This document shows positions 35,705-50,700 of a stretch of 64,000 bases of DNA, piece by piece. The notes under the pieces are model-generated. The model saw only the letters and a program-made list of their open reading frames with translations, was not told the DNA's origin and did not search any database. Where the stretch lies: assembly GCF_030867145.1 (NCBI RefSeq), contig NC_134419.1, positions 1,364,001-1,428,000 of the forward strand, given 5' to 3'. The DNA comes from Opisthocomus hoazin. Lineage: Eukaryota; Chordata; Aves; Opisthocomiformes; Opisthocomidae. How positions within the stretch are numbered: the first letter of the stretch is position 1; every line of letters starts with the position of its first letter. Made by a program: the position numbers and the translations under genes.

Positions 35705-38700
35705 CTTTGCCGAGAGAAACAAGACAACAGGTAAACCTTGCTTTCCGAGCGCCCGTCGGTGCCCAGGCGACAGCACAGCGCAGGCAGGGAGCTAAGGAGG
35801 TTTTTAAACATACTTTCACATCCTTATCGCTCTCGGATTTCCGTTCTCGATCCTTCTCTTTGTCTTTGCTTTTCTTTTTCTTGCTTGTCGACCGCTCCCT
35901 CTCGTCTCTGCTTCTTTCCTTGTCTTTATCCTTCTTCTTCTCCTTTTTATGCCTGCAGTGATGAAGCGTGCAGAACAGTGAAAACCACAGTCGCGCCGCG
36001 CCGTAACACGGACCACGTCACCTGCCACCCGTAGCTCGTTAGAAATCCAGCGGGGGAACAGCAGCGTGGAACTCGTTCGCTTTCAGAAAACGACTGAACC
36101 CCCCCGACTCCGTAGCTCTGGGTCGCACACAGCCCCCGCCGAGCGCAGCCACAGCCGCGTCCAGGCCAGCCGCACCGCCGCGTTCTGCGCAGGAGCCCCT
36201 CACGCTCCCCGTTCAGGGAGAGGACCCCGGAGCGCCCGGGCCCACCCAGCAGTCTGCTGACTCCCTCTGTACGGAGCCAAACGGGCCGGGAACTCCGCGA
36301 CCTCCCCTCCTCGGCCCCGGAACACCTCGCGTTCGGGGCTCCTGGCACTGACAGCGCAGCGCTCTGCTTGAATCACAGAATCACAGAACGGTCGGGGTTG
36401 GCAGGGCCCTCTGTGGGTCACCCAGCCCAACCCCCTGCCAAAGCAGGGTCACCCAGAGCCGGCTGCACAGGACCTTGTCCAGGCGGATCCTGAATATCTC
36501 CAGAGAAGGAGACTCCACAGCCTCCCTGGGCAGCCTGGGCCAGGGCTCCGTCACCCTCAGAGGGAAGAAGTTCTTCCTCGGGTTCAGACAGAACTTCCTG
36601 TGCCTCAGTTTGTGCCCATTGCCCCTTGTCCTGTCACTGGGCACCACTGAAAAGAGCTTGGCCCCATCCTCCTGACACCCACCCTGCAGATATTTAGAGG
36701 CATTTCTAAGGTCCCCTTGCAGCCTTCTCTTCTTCAGGCTGAACAAGCCCAGTTCCCTCAACCTCTCCTCATAATGGAGATGCTCCAGTCCCCTCACCAT
36801 CCTCGTAGCCCTGCGCTGGACTCTCTCCAGTAGCTCCTCATCTTTCTTGAACTGGGGAGCCCAGAACTGGACACAGTACTCCAGATGAGGCCTCACCAGG
36901 GCAGTGTAGAGGGGAAGGAGAACCTCCCTTGTCCTGCTGGCCACACTCTTCTTGATGCACCCCAGGATCCCATTGGCTTTCTTGGCAGCCAGGGCACACT
37001 GCTGGCTCATGGTTAACCTGTCGTCCACCAGGACACCCTGGTGGACGAAGCCGATCAAACGACGATAAAAGCCGCGGCGGCAGCAGCAAGAGATCCACTC
37101 AGTGGAGCTGGGCACCAGGAACAGGGCAAACACCCAGCACCTTCAGACCAGCCCCGCCGTCGCGCTCGTCTCGGGAACGCTGCAGCCGGGCGGCCAGGAG
37201 GCGTACTGACCTGCGGGGCGACGGGGACCGCGACATTTTCCTCTTCGGAGACCTGGGCTTTTTAGGTGACCGTGTTCCACTCCTGCTTCTTCTGCGCCGT
37301 CTTTCTCTGCGGGAAAGGGAGATGAAAGCTTTTTCTTTTTTTTTCTTTTTTTAAATAAAGCTACAAACAGATCTCTCACAGAATCACAGAATAGTAGGGG
37401 TTGGAAGGGACCTCTGTGGGTCATCTAGTCCAACCCCCCCGCCGAAGCAGGGTCACCTACAGCAGGCTGCACAGGACCTTGTCCAGGCGGGGCTGGAATA
37501 TCTCCAGAGAAGGAGACTCCACAGCCTCCCTGGGCAGCCTGGGCCAGGGCTCCGTCACCCTCAGAGGGAAGAAGTTCTTCCTCGGGTTCAGCTGGAGCTT
37601 CCTGTGCTTCAGTTTGTGCCCGTTGCCCCTTGTCCTGTCGCTGGGCACCACTGGAAAGAGGTACCTCTCCAAGGTAAGAAACACGTGTGATTCGGTGGAT
37701 GTCCCTGTCGGCAGCACCGCGCAGCACGCGCGGCTGCTGAGCAGCAGAGCAAGTTGTTTCCCATCCCGTTGCCCCCCTCGTGAGCAAACAGCCAGCTCAG
37801 ACTCTGCTGTGGATACCAACTCTTTGCCAGCAGAAACGAAACAGTTTCCTCCTCTTCATACAGCAAGTGGATTGTGGCAATCTTTTTACAACAGAACAGC
37901 ACACATGATGCATGCCCTTGACCCATAAATCAGCGAAGAGTTTAACAGCGCCCTCAAAGCACCGTGCTCTCTCTGATGCAGGGCAAGCAGAAACTGTTCT
38001 CAGCCCAACCCAGAAAGTTACAGCATCAGGGCAGAAATTAAAGCATCTCGCAGACAGAGGTGACGAGAGGGCGGGTGCACTGGTGCAGACACCCCACGCG
38101 CCACTGGGGAACCGCCGTCCCGCTACCGACGAGCCTGCTCCTCCTGCCGACGCGGGCAAGGACCCCGCCGCCGCCGCACCACCCTACCTGCTTGTGCTTC
38201 TCGATCGCCTGGTTGTGCTGTAGCTTTTGGGGGGAGTTTTGGAACGTTTCTTTTCTTTCTCTTCCTTCTTTTTATCCCTTGAAGTAAAACACAGGTTTTC
38301 AGTTTAAGTCATTTCCAAACGACTCAAGCAGCATCCACTGCTTCCGTGACGCAGGAAAAGGAACGGAGTCAGGGTAACCGCACCGGCCGGCACACGCTGC
38401 TTCCCATTTCTGGGGCCAGCCACGTCGTATTAACAGAAACAATTATCCAATTAGCTACAGCAAAATAAACGAACAGCTCTCTGATAGCTTCTGTGGACGA
38501 ACAGCACAACACCTGCAGGTCTGGATGCTGCCGTTCCTGCTTCCCCACGACGGCGACGGGGCGATCCAGCCGACAGCCGCAGCAGCTGCCGGCTCGCGGG
38601 AAAAGCACGTCACGGGGCTTTAGGGAACCGTCACACCTCCAGGGCAGGTGCAGTGCAACCCCAGAAGGTCTCACAGGAGACTGGGACCTTGAAAAGAGCC

Positions 38701-41700
38701 ACTGGGGCATTTCACCCTAGGTTTTTTGTTTGTGGGTGGGGTTTTTTTTTAATTAAGCACCAAAATGTAATAATTTAATTGCTAGCAAACAGATTTACTG
38801 CAGCAATTACCTGGTTTTGGATGTGCTCCTAGACCTTCTGCTTCTCTCTCTGGAATGAGACCTTCTTCGCCTTGGACTTTTAGATCGCCTCCTGCTTCTT
38901 GATTTCGAATGGGACCTTCTCCTTGATCTGCTTCTCGACCGTCTACCAGTAACACATTGTGCATGGGAGTTAAATACACGAAATTTTGATGTACTAATCA
39001 GCATCCATCTGCTCAGTGCTAACTGTATTGTAATGCAGAACGACGCAGAAAACAGAAAAAAGAATACAAAAACAGCAAAGGAGTCACGCTGAGTCTGCCG
39101 AGGAGAAGTGCTACGCCTCAAACCACCACGCTGCTTCCAGCAGCTCTCCTACTACCCTGTAGTACTTTCCTACTACTTAACAGTATTAATACTTACAGTA
39201 TTTCCTACTACTATAAGGAAATACTGGTCCTGCAGCGGAGGAAAACCAGTCACGCTGAAGCACGAAGACATTTTATAACACTAAACCAAACACTGGCCAA
39301 CAGCAAGGAAGGGCGGACGGGAAGGCCACGGCTCACGCGGCTTTGCGGAGAGCACTGGCACGCGCTAACTGCAGTCAACAAGCCAGCAGCGGAAACGAGC
39401 CCTGCGTCCTTCCATCTGCACGGGACAACGTTCAGGTCTCTGGCCAGGACACCCGAACAGACCTCATCTCCAAGTAAACCACAGCCCAGAAAACGCTGGA
39501 AAAACTTCTGTCCCAGACAGCTGCGCAGGCTCGAAGCACACAGCCCAGCAGGTGACATCTATCAGCAGAAGTCACGGCGCTCAGAGAAGCCTCTCGGTGC
39601 CCAGCTTTAGGAGAAACTGCAACTGCCACACGAGCACGCTGGAAAGGGACTGCAGGAGGAGCAGAGCTCCAAGGAACCGCTGTGAGCTGGACGGCCTGCG
39701 ATGGCCGAGGTGTCCATCGCGGTGAGGGCTGGGCAGAACCAAGGCTCTGTGCCAGGGGTCTCTCTTCTGATACAAGCAGCCATTTGTTGCTAAATAAAAT
39801 CAGAGTCCAAGCACCGCTAGGACCAGGTGTCCTGAAGTTCTTTCTGCGGCAGTCTAAGGTATTTTTGAGGTATTTCTTGCTATCATCACTCTCCCACCCT
39901 TGCTCCAAGACCAGAGGCAGGCCTCCACCTCCACGCCAGGCTGGCCAGACCACAGCCCCAGCTTCTTCCGCCCGCGTGCACCCTGCCATCTGCCAGTCTC
40001 CACGGGCCCAGGGACGCTTCCAGGAAGTATTTCTGAAGGAACTGTTTCAGCTGTCCGGTGGTTTGGGTTTTTTTAAAGTAAAGGAGCTAACTACCTGTGT
40101 CTAGATGAAGAAGGTGTCCTCCTCCTCCTCGAGCGTGACCTTGACCTTGAATGCCTTCGTTTTTCATCTTTTTTGTCTGGAGTTAAAAAGGAAAAGCATA
40201 GTAAAAAACCCAGTGCTACTTCAGTATTGAAAAAGATTTTATAAGGGAAAGGAAGCTGAGCTTCATGCTACAGATATAAATAAGACAGAGAAAACCTAAG
40301 GAATATTTTGACATTTGAAATTAAGGCTCATCTACCCTTCTCCTCAAAAGCCTACAGGAAGAATGAACACGTGACAGAGACATGTATGTGACAGAAAACC
40401 AACACAAAGTTTCACGCAAAACTGAAGAAGTCAGAATTCAGAAAACGTTTCATTTAAGTGAATTAAAAGATGAGAGCTGCAGGGCAATGGGAAGTCTTGT
40501 TAAAGTCTCAGAATCTCTGCCATTTTGTGAAAGGCAAAAGAACCTCTCAAATTATTGTTTTGAATTTCTGACAAAAAGCCTCAAGCAGAACAATCAGCAC
40601 GTTTTTTCTGGTATAATAAAAGAACAGGAGCTCTATTCTTTCCTGAAAATGATCAGGAGACGGCAAAACTGTATTTTCAGTGTTCCGAGTTACCGCATCT
40701 CAGATCTGGTGGATCTGACATTTGTGGATGAACTGCTGCATCTTGTGCTAAAATCAGCTCTACTGAAATAAGCTACCAAAAAAAGAACTCTACACAAACT
40801 CCCACAGATTAGGCATTAAAAGAAAGGAAACCATCCCTAAGAACAAACACCACTGGGACGTCAAGCGGCGAAGCCGCTTGCTGTTTCCAACGCAGTCTCG
40901 GAGGTGGCAGAATGAACTTCCACCAGGGGAAGCTCCAGCATTTCGCAGGCTTCAGATGCAGTGAATTCGGGGAAAACCGACAGATGGTGAGTTCCCTGCA
41001 TCGTTCTGCAGGCCACATGTGGCATTCACACTGTAGGGCAACTAAAAAAATCCGCCAACTATAAATTAAGTCGCTGCAGAACACGAGAGCATTCAGCAAC
41101 GTTTTGCAGACCATTGGCTTTTACCACACACTGTGTCACAGCTCCACCTCGACTTGGATGAGGCCTTCCGCGATCTGACGTTACCTGGCTCTATGGCAGC
41201 AGAAATGAGCGACTGTGCTTCTCGTACTCTCTTCATAGCCTCTTCTATTTCTTTACTGGAGGTATCCGATTTCAGACTCGGTGAAACAAGACCTGCAGCT
41301 ACATGGTTCAACCTGGTAAGTAGAAAAGAATTTTAGAAGTGCGGTATGGGTGAATCCAAGAAACACAAGCCCCCGCTGCTGGTCTGCAGCCCATCCATAG
41401 TGACGGATCCAAGTGAGCCAGGGTCTGCCTCTGCTTTGCCACCGCTCAGGTGACAGAGTCGCAGGTCTAAGGTGTGGTATCTGTGCTGAAAGCAGTGGCA
41501 CAAGGCACCAGCGCATCAGGCTCTTCGAGTCCCAGCAAAGTGTAAAGAGCAGGAAGGGTTGTATCGTCTTGCACGGGTATGTTTCCAACGACATTTGTCA
41601 AACATTTTTTGTACAACCATCTCACTTCTCATCACCTGAAAGCGCAGCTCTGCAGGAAACAGCACATTACGCAGCAGAAAGTCGGTTCCTGCTTTTATAA

Positions 41701-44700
41701 GCCATACCAAGCAGCCTACAAACAGGGATGAACTTTGAAGTTCAGAAGATGTGCTCTGCAGGTGGCTCCGAAGCCAACCAGGTACACCCCATATACCTGA
41801 CTGATGTTCTTCTGATCCCTTATCCTGGGTAACTCTTTTATCCAACCTGCTGACACTCCCTGCTTACAGAAATGTCGATTTAAAACTGGGAACAACACGC
41901 CAGCACAGTATTACAACCAGAGACAGATCACACGTACAGTTTTATCCCCCGGTACAGACCAGATGGCCCTGACAACTCAGAAACACGGGACAGCAGCCGG
42001 GTCAGCGGCAGCCTCTTCAGCCGACGCAGCAGCAGGGCAAGCGCACGTCGGCACGCTTCCCGGAGCCGAGAGCTGGAAGGATTCTCTCCAAGCTGCCTGC
42101 AGTTTGCAGCACAAGGGCTTTCTGCAGCAGATCACAGATGTGGTTTCTCTGCTCTCAGCACACTTCTCACCTACTGGTGTGCCTAACAGCTTTCTTCAGT
42201 GGCACACGCTTTCAGCTTCCTAGCGCAGTGCCCGCAGCGGCTCAACGGCACACGAACGCGTCGAGTGCTACGATCCTTCCCTCCTGCTGTCCCCACGCCG
42301 TACTAGCTTGAACAGAATTATCCTTTTTCTGAACGCCGAAATAAAAATTAGATACTAGTGCTTACTGTTCTTTGCTCCCTTTTTCTACCGTGTAGTAAGT
42401 CAGAACAGCCGCCGGCCTCGGCTCAGCCCCTGCCCCAGCCCCTTCCTCAGCCTCGCAGGACGAAGGCGCTCGCTGCGCCGTTGCGTTACGGACACAGAGT
42501 GATAAAAATGACATCTGAAAATCCAGATTTCTGTCTCTAGCAAAATGAAACCTCAGAGAGCGACTGGTGTTCTTCCGTAGATGCAAGGCTGAATAATCTT
42601 TATTTCCCCCTCCCCTCTTCTCTCTACCACAGCAAAGAGTCTGCACAAGATCCCCAAGACGCTGGTTTTCTCCAACTGTAATTAGATCCAGCAGGACAAA
42701 GACTGACACTGAATCACAACAGACATTCCCAAGACCGAGGGTACCACCATACAAATATTTGTAAACACTGATGCTTACTTTGGATCCACTGTGCTCATCA
42801 GTTTTAGCAGTTGATCGGCCGCAAGAGACTGCAAGAAAAAACCAAAAAGTTAAAACCACGTGGGAAGTTGTGTATGCTTCAGAAGATTATCTCCCCTGAA
42901 TGTACCCTCAGCAGTGGCTAAAGCAAAAAGCCTCTACAGATGCAAAAAGCAAACCAAAACACACCCCAAACCAGTTACAGATGAAAAGGCATACTGGTCT
43001 GCTTTAACACCTGTGGATGTGCGGAGGGTGCAAACACCACGTTTCAGTGGTGCTCAGGTACTTCTTCCCCCCACAGCAGCCACACATAGGCCCTTTCCTG
43101 GACAGAATCAAAGCACTTGAAAATAAAAACACACTGCTGGTATTTACAGGTTATTCTGCTGTTACTTCGAGAGAACAGAGGCCTCATGAGAGAACTAAGC
43201 TACTGCCCATGGGAAGTCCTCAGTGTCAAGCGAAAGCCTCTTTACTCTAAAAACTTCATGAAAAAAAGTATTTTACAGCTCTTAGGAAAATCCAGATATT
43301 GTTGCAATTGGTCACTTCCTGTACCAGTGGTGTATTAACAACAAAACGTTTAGTCCCCGCTAACTCCCTGTCCACAGAGCGCCACGTGCTGACCCCAGTT
43401 TGTTACAATCAGGGGGCTTAATGGACAAAGGAAACAATCCCTCATTGTACCAAATATATGTTTTTCTAATATGCATTTAGAATGCTTATTTTTTCATTTG
43501 TTATTTCATTACCACCGTTAGTTGCTTGTCACAACACATGGTATGCATGAAGAGAATGCCAAACGATGGATTTCTTACCAATGCTGTGAATTATTACCAC
43601 TTCTTGTACCTGTAAAACATCTTCTCTGTGCAGTATTTGGTTCTTACATCTTAAATATTAATTCAATATTCTACTCACTATTACTTAGTACTTAAAAGTC
43701 TTTTTAAATTCAGTTTTAAAGAGACTACAGTCTAACGTGGTCTCCTCTGTATTTTCTACACCTACAAAATTTAAAAAGTCAAACAATTTTTTTTTTTTTA
43801 CTCTAAGTACAAGACAGGGTCATACCTTGACAACGACACACATTTGAAATACTTCACTAGTAGTCCCAAATTATTTTTCAGGTCCTTCTGGCATTTAATT
43901 TGATACTCCTGTAGATACTATTTATTCCAAACAGGTGCTCAGAAAAATCAATCACTGGATTTTTCAGACAGTGGCTGTTAAACTGATGTAAATGAAAACT
44001 ACTTTTAAAACAGTGAAGAGGGTAGCAAAAGAAAAGTGCTCATTTATACACCTGCTATGCCAAGAAACAAAGACTGCGTTCTGTAGCGAGTCCAAGAAGT
44101 TTTAAGAACCAGCAGCCTGTGCAGACTACAATGAGCCAAGCCTTTAACAGAAAGTACTATTTTGTAACACTTCTTCAAACCTACATATAGTATTTCCAGA
44201 TCTTCAGCCTGTTATTTAATACACTGGTGAACACCAAGAGCGTGACGTATGCTACTCAAACTACATCTGTGCTAGGGACAATAAAGGAAATTCTAGAACG
44301 TGTGACATACCTGCGAGTTTAAGTTTGCTCCAGGAAGCCCAAGAGCAGCTAGGGCAGGATCAAGAGCAGGAGCTCCTAAAGCAGCTAAAGGAACAGCACC
44401 AATCTGTAACAAAGACAGCAATCAGACAAAGCCAAATTCTAATAACAAAAAGCTGTCAGACCACGACGCCCGAGCCTTAGACATGTGGAAGCTTGAACTG
44501 GGTGTTACTCAGGCTTCTAGCTACAGGACACATTGTACTAAGGTCACTGAGAGTGTTTCAGTTTTCCTTATTCAGCTATTCCAGAGCTTAGATTTTTTTT
44601 CCTATAAACATTCTAAAATGAAATTCTGTTTCCTCTGCATCCCAATGGGTAGGGGAAAAAAAACCCCACAAACAAAACCCCTGAAAAAGTAAAGCATTCT

Positions 44701-47700
44701 ACTACATTCAAGAAACAGTTTAAAATGAAATTCTTTTCCAGTGTTAAAATGAAAATTCATTATAGATTTCTGAGCCAACTACCGCACACCTGAATCAATT
44801 CAGGATTGAAATTAGCATGTTTTATGTTAAAATACAATACAGTATTACTACATCTCTGCAGATCTCTCAAATGCGGTTAAAACTGGCAAATGCCTTGAAA
44901 AGCTACTGGAAGAATAAGCAGGATGATGGCATAGGTCTGAATTCCTTAAATTAACCTAGGAGCCTCATAAAAGAACCTCATTTTTTGGCCACTTCAGGTG
45001 AGACGATCAAAACACACACTGCAACAACACACACGCCGTGCTAAAACCCACGCCACTTCACGTTGATCAGACGCTGCGCTGCTGCGGTGGGCTCCTGCTC
45101 TCCCCCCTTCCTCCTCACTGCCTCCTCCCCGACTGCTCGGACACGTGGGACTCGTCTGCCAGCTCGACCCACCAAGCCCTCAGAGGGCTGGTCTGCGGGC
45201 TGGCCGCACCAGGCTGACACAACAGCTCACTAAAGGATCTGACGGGCTCCAAAGCCAGCACAAAACCAGCAGCGAGAGCATCTCGTCAAGGGGAACGGGA
45301 GCAGAACCGCCTGCTTCTTGACAAAGAGCTTTTGAGTTAGCTGATCTCCTGAAACTGCGTGGGCTTCTCCCTGCAGTCTCATCCCACACACTGATTTTGT
45401 GCACGTAAACTACAGCTCTAATTCGTTTTTACTGAGTTAGACGCCCAACTCCCAGGAACAGTCAAAAGGAGCTACATTAAAAGCTTTCAAGATGTCTTTG
45501 GAAATAATTACCATCCACCACAATTCTCCATAAAAATGGTTAGATAAGTTCTGCCACTAAGCTGATTGGGAGTGGGCTGGGATTCAGAGTGACAGAACTA
45601 AAATTAAGGTGGTTCAACAACCATTTTCAGGAAATTAATTGCATACAGTTTTCCATGAAAGAAATCTTTAAGACACTATTTGTTTCTTCCATCCCCTTCC
45701 TCGAGTTTCAGAGTTAAACTTTAGACTTTTCCCTCTGCATACAGTTCAAGAGACCTCTGAACACCTCGATGGCGAGTATGTCTGCCACGCAACCAGAAAT
45801 CGTAACAGCAGCTACACACAAGCTGAAGCAGTAGATCTGAGAACTGCAGAATTAAATGAAGCTTTATTCTTATTAATTTGCCTCTTGTACTTTGATTCGC
45901 TGTTCTCTAATACAGAATCACAGAATCACAGAATAGTAGAGGTTGGAAGGGACCTCTGTGGGTCATCTAGTCCAACCCTCCTGCCGAAGCAGGGTCACCT
46001 ACAGTAGGCTGTAGAGGACCTTGTCCAGGCGGGTCTTGAATATCTCCAGAGAAGGAGACTCCACAGCCTCCCTGGGCAGCCTGGGCCAGAGCTCCGTCAC
46101 CCTCAGAGGGAAGAAGTTCTTCCTCATGTTCAGACGGAACTTCCTGTGCCTCAGTTTGTGCCCATTGCCCCTTGTCCTGTCACTGGGCACCACTGAACAG
46201 AGTCTGGCCCCGTCCTCCTGACCCCCACCCTTCAGATATTTAGAGGCATTTCTAAGGTCCCCTCTCAGCCTTCTCTTCTCCAGGCTGAACAAGCCCAGCT
46301 CCCTCAGCCTCTCCTCGTAGGGGAGATGTTCCAGTCCCCTCACCATCCTTGTAGCCCTCCGCTGGACTCTCTCCAGTAGCTCTTCATCTTTAACTGAAAC
46401 TTTTCCCACCACATATTATTCTTACTGTTCATCTTCCACATGCATTCTTGTGCATTTAGATAACCAGCAAATACAGGCTACATTTTTTCCCCCTCAGCTG
46501 GAGTATTAACGGAAGGTATCTCCACAGCATGTCAACTCCTTGAACTTCACAAATTTAAAATCTACGAGTTGTCTACTGTGTGTCAAATCTGTCTGGAAGC
46601 GTACAACGGACAAAAGAGGGATGAGAAAGAGATGCAAACACAAGGCCCCCGAGATACCAGAAGCATCCTATCAGGGAAATAAAAGTATCCCATCTAATAA
46701 CTTCTCGCTGTTTGGCCACAATTGGTCTCAGACAGCTGTAACAATCCATCAACGTATAGAAACTAAAACATTCTAGCAATCGGCATTAGCACCTCAGTCT
46801 ATTTGACCTGAAAAAAACAGAAAGTTAAGTTCGAATCCACCAAGTGCATCTCGCTGCTTCCCTCGACTTCAGCGTGAGGGGACAGCCTACCTGAGACAGG
46901 GGGTTGGGCGTGGGCAGGAGTCCACCTCCGGGCAGCAGACCTGCCACCGCGTTAGCTGGTGCCAAGAGAGACAAAGCCTTAGTCTCATCAGGAATAACTC
47001 CTGCAGAGAAACAGCCTTGCATTAGAATGCATTCCTTCTCCAAGGCAGAAAAAACACAAATACACCCAGAAAATGTCTCCCTGATACACCACCTGAGTTT
47101 GTTGAAAGTACTTATGTTGGCTAAAATACAAAGTTTGATGTCTATTAATATTTATCATTAATTTTTTTTGCCAGAATGAAACTTCAATGTGTGACAATTT
47201 GACTGTTCCTTTTTCTCTACAAATGGTTAAGTTTCTAGAGCAAAAAAATAGCACAATACACACTACTTTTTTGTTAACACTGCCAAGATTTCATCACCTG
47301 TACTCGATTTTTAAGTCATGAACCAAACGTAAGCAAGCACAGTCGGTTCTCCAGGGGTGTGCTCTCAACTTTCAAAAGCTGTTTTATGAACAACGACTCG
47401 TGTCGGCTGCTTCACTATAAAGCACACAGAAAAATCAAGATACACAAGACAAAAAAAGTTTGATTTAGGGGTTAATAATATGGTACAGTTCACTACGTTT
47501 TCTTTTACACCTACCATATAAATTTTGTAAAACTTAAAGAAGGTATGGAAATATTTTTTTGTTGAATCAAGCGTAGGGCTTTTGCTGACTTGTCAAATGC
47601 GAACGCAAGCCTCTGCAGCTCCTCAGATACACGCTGTGTGTGTGTCTGTGGCTGGACGGGTGCATACATACAGTACAGCGCGGCACATTCCTTACCTGCG

Positions 47701-50700
47701 CAGCAAAATGCGTTTGTTCCAACATGTGCCACGCTTATTGTACCAAGAATGCTGCTACACACTGCCATTTCAGAAGAAACTTCTGGCCCAAAATCTTGCA
47801 GCCAACTAAGACAAGTCTCTTATTTCACTGCCTGCTCTGCACGTACAATTTTAAGGGTCCTACTACGAAACAAGTAATAGGTATTTTTACTCTATCCAAC
47901 AGCAAAAGCCCTATACAGATGGATTAATTTGTTAATGTGCCCAAGCCCCCAAAATGAGAGTTCCAATAAAACAATTTTACTATATAGTTGCAAATACCAG
48001 TAGTGTTTCTGTAATACACATTAAGAAACTGCATCTCATCATAAAACATACAATATGTACAGGGCACTTAAGAGAAACTGGATAAGCTGCAGAAGAAAAC
48101 TGTTGGGTGGTATTTTCAGCAGGGCCTGGTATATAGTTCAGGCTGAACCAGGGAAAAGAACTGTAAAACACAACAACAAAAAAGAAAAACCACTGTTAAA
48201 TAAAGGTAATGGTTCCTTCCACCTATACTGAGAAGTGCCGATAATATAAACAAATGTATAATACACAGCACTGTTATCTTGCTTGTGTCATTGAGCTGTC
48301 ATCAATTTAGATACCCAAAGTTATGGAGGGAGAGGGGGGAAAAAGGTCATTTAGATAAAGGGCATTAATGCATAAATATATTAACATACCTACAGAGAGA
48401 TTATGGGGTAATTTTGCATGCAAAATTATGTCTCAGAGGATATTTATAAATTATATCTAAACATTTCAAATTAGTGCAACTACAACATTTCTGGCATCTA
48501 AATACAAATCCTCAGACTTATCTCGAGACACCTCATAGAAGATCGGCATCCATTAAAAAAAAAATCATGCATCTGATCCTCTAATTGTTTTTTTTAAAAA
48601 GTATTTAGAAATAAATAAACTACAATTTAAAAAAAAGCAATGAGGCCCCTCACCAGTTAATTTTCATGCTTCAAGAGATTTTTTTACTGCTGCTTTGTTA
48701 GAACCATGAAATACTGCATGAATGTGTAGAAATGAAAGAAAAAGAAACAGACAAAAGAAACAAACATTAACCAAAGAACCTAAACAACCCCCCCAGCCAT
48801 CTTTAATCTTAAGAGTTCCTTCCAAATCTAGGAATATCACAGTGAAAATTACAAATACTAAACCTTACCGTAGACTTTGTGTATAGTTCTATAACACAAA
48901 GCAACAGCCAACACCAAAATGTCTGAGTACGCTAAAACTGGAGTGCGCTTGTGATATAGGGGATAATTATTGCACTAAACAGATAATAAACATTTACTTT
49001 AGTGACAGGCAATATTAACACAGAATTATCACAACAGAAAATAAAAGATAAAAGGGCCCAGTTCAGCACAGTAGTGAAGCATACGCCTGGCTTTAAGCAC
49101 ATGAGCAATTTCACTGGGGTTTTACGCATCTCGCTGTATCGTGCTGGTTGAATTGGGACCCTGGCAGCACGCATCTGCAGGGAAACGACACTGCGGTACG
49201 GGGACAAAAGCATGTGATCACAAAACCAGCAGGCACAACTTCAGTGGCTGAACATATCTCTTGTGATACGCCACATCGTTACGCCAAAGCCATCGACATT
49301 CTGAGCCGCTAGAAGACCACAAGAAACAGCCCGTGAGGAGCTCCTCGATTTAAACAGGCCCATTAAAATAGTCTAGTCATTTTATTTTCTTTACACAATC
49401 TGAACCACAACTACTGGGCAGATTTCTCTATGTGCCAGATTTATCCACCATCGAGCACAATGGACAAAGTCAGACTGACAAAGAGAAAAATGGTTTTATC
49501 CTTACTGGACAAGTTAAACACTAGCGTTCCTCGCCACGGGCCTCGGAGAGTATTCCAGTGCTAACTCAGATGGACTGTTGCTGTATCGTGCTTTAATACA
49601 AAGTCGAGGACAAGATGCCTTTCAACCATGCTATCATACCTAAACTAGTGAAAGCTGAAGCTAATAACTCACTGGCAGTTTCACAATGCATCTGTACTCT
49701 CAAAAAGCAGCAGGTCTCAATCAAAGGTCATGCTGCAGATTCCTACGTTCCAGAAATTAAGTTTTCGTATCTCTTAAGTTTAAGGAATACAAAGATAAAG
49801 ACAGCTCCCAGGCCTCAAAAGACAGCATACAGCGTTACAATGTCTTGATTATAGGTCTGAACTTGGGCCATGTACCGAATTTATTACTGTAGTATGACTT
49901 AATCTGCAGAGATTTTATTCAATTCAAGCGATCTGGGAAAATCCATTATTTCAGAAGTAAATCAAGAAACAGTACAATAGAAATCAATTACTTCTAAAGC
50001 AAGTCTAGAAGAGTTTAATAAGACTTCTGTAAGAAGAGGTGTCTTCTCAGCACTTTGTTTCTAAGGTAAGTTCCAAAAACCCTGCTCATTGCCTTTCAAA
50101 TTACTGTAACACCCTAAAATGTAAAAATAAAAAGAAGAAGAGAAGAGGTAGTTAACAAGTGGTTACACCAGGAAAACACTTGGGGACTTGAGTGCTTGCT
50201 GGCCTTTAGTTAATGTCTAGAATCCCCTGTAGCTGCAGAGGACCCACTGTTTTTCAGTCATCTGGAAGGGCTTTGCATTTGCCTTCTCCACTACAAAAAT
50301 CACACACACAAATAACAGAGAGAAGAGTTTATTATTTAGTGAAATTCTATGAAATATATCAAGGATGAACAAGAAAACTTGGAATAAAAAACTAGTACCA
50401 GTGCCCATTTGGCACCATTTGGAAGATCTCGTTTTCAAATTAAACCATAAATATTCAAACCCTTGGTATACTGGACTTCACAACGAGAGAGAGTGCCTTT
50501 TCAGGGAAGTCCCCAGCTAAAGGCAGCGGCAGCATATCTCAAAGAAACGTTAATCTGCTCTCCCACGTGCTCTCAGGGAGGGAGAAACCATTCTCATGAA
50601 GAGACTGGAGTCTATGTGAAAGTGGCAAACAATTATTAGGGCAAAATTTCCTTAAAATGTTGACCCGTTTGCGTAAGTCTGTTTAGGAAAATGTCTCATT

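Noticed and set aside
40382-40771. 129-codon plus-strand frame inside SRSF11 intron 6
   Set aside because: No similarity I recognise, antisense and intronic, AT-rich. It is within the range of chance for a 64-kb window, though a database search would settle it.
46826-46842. GTTCGAATCC, a tRNA B-box-like string
   Set aside because: No A box, acceptor stem or cloverleaf around it, and it lies just inside the SRSF11 exon 3 flank.
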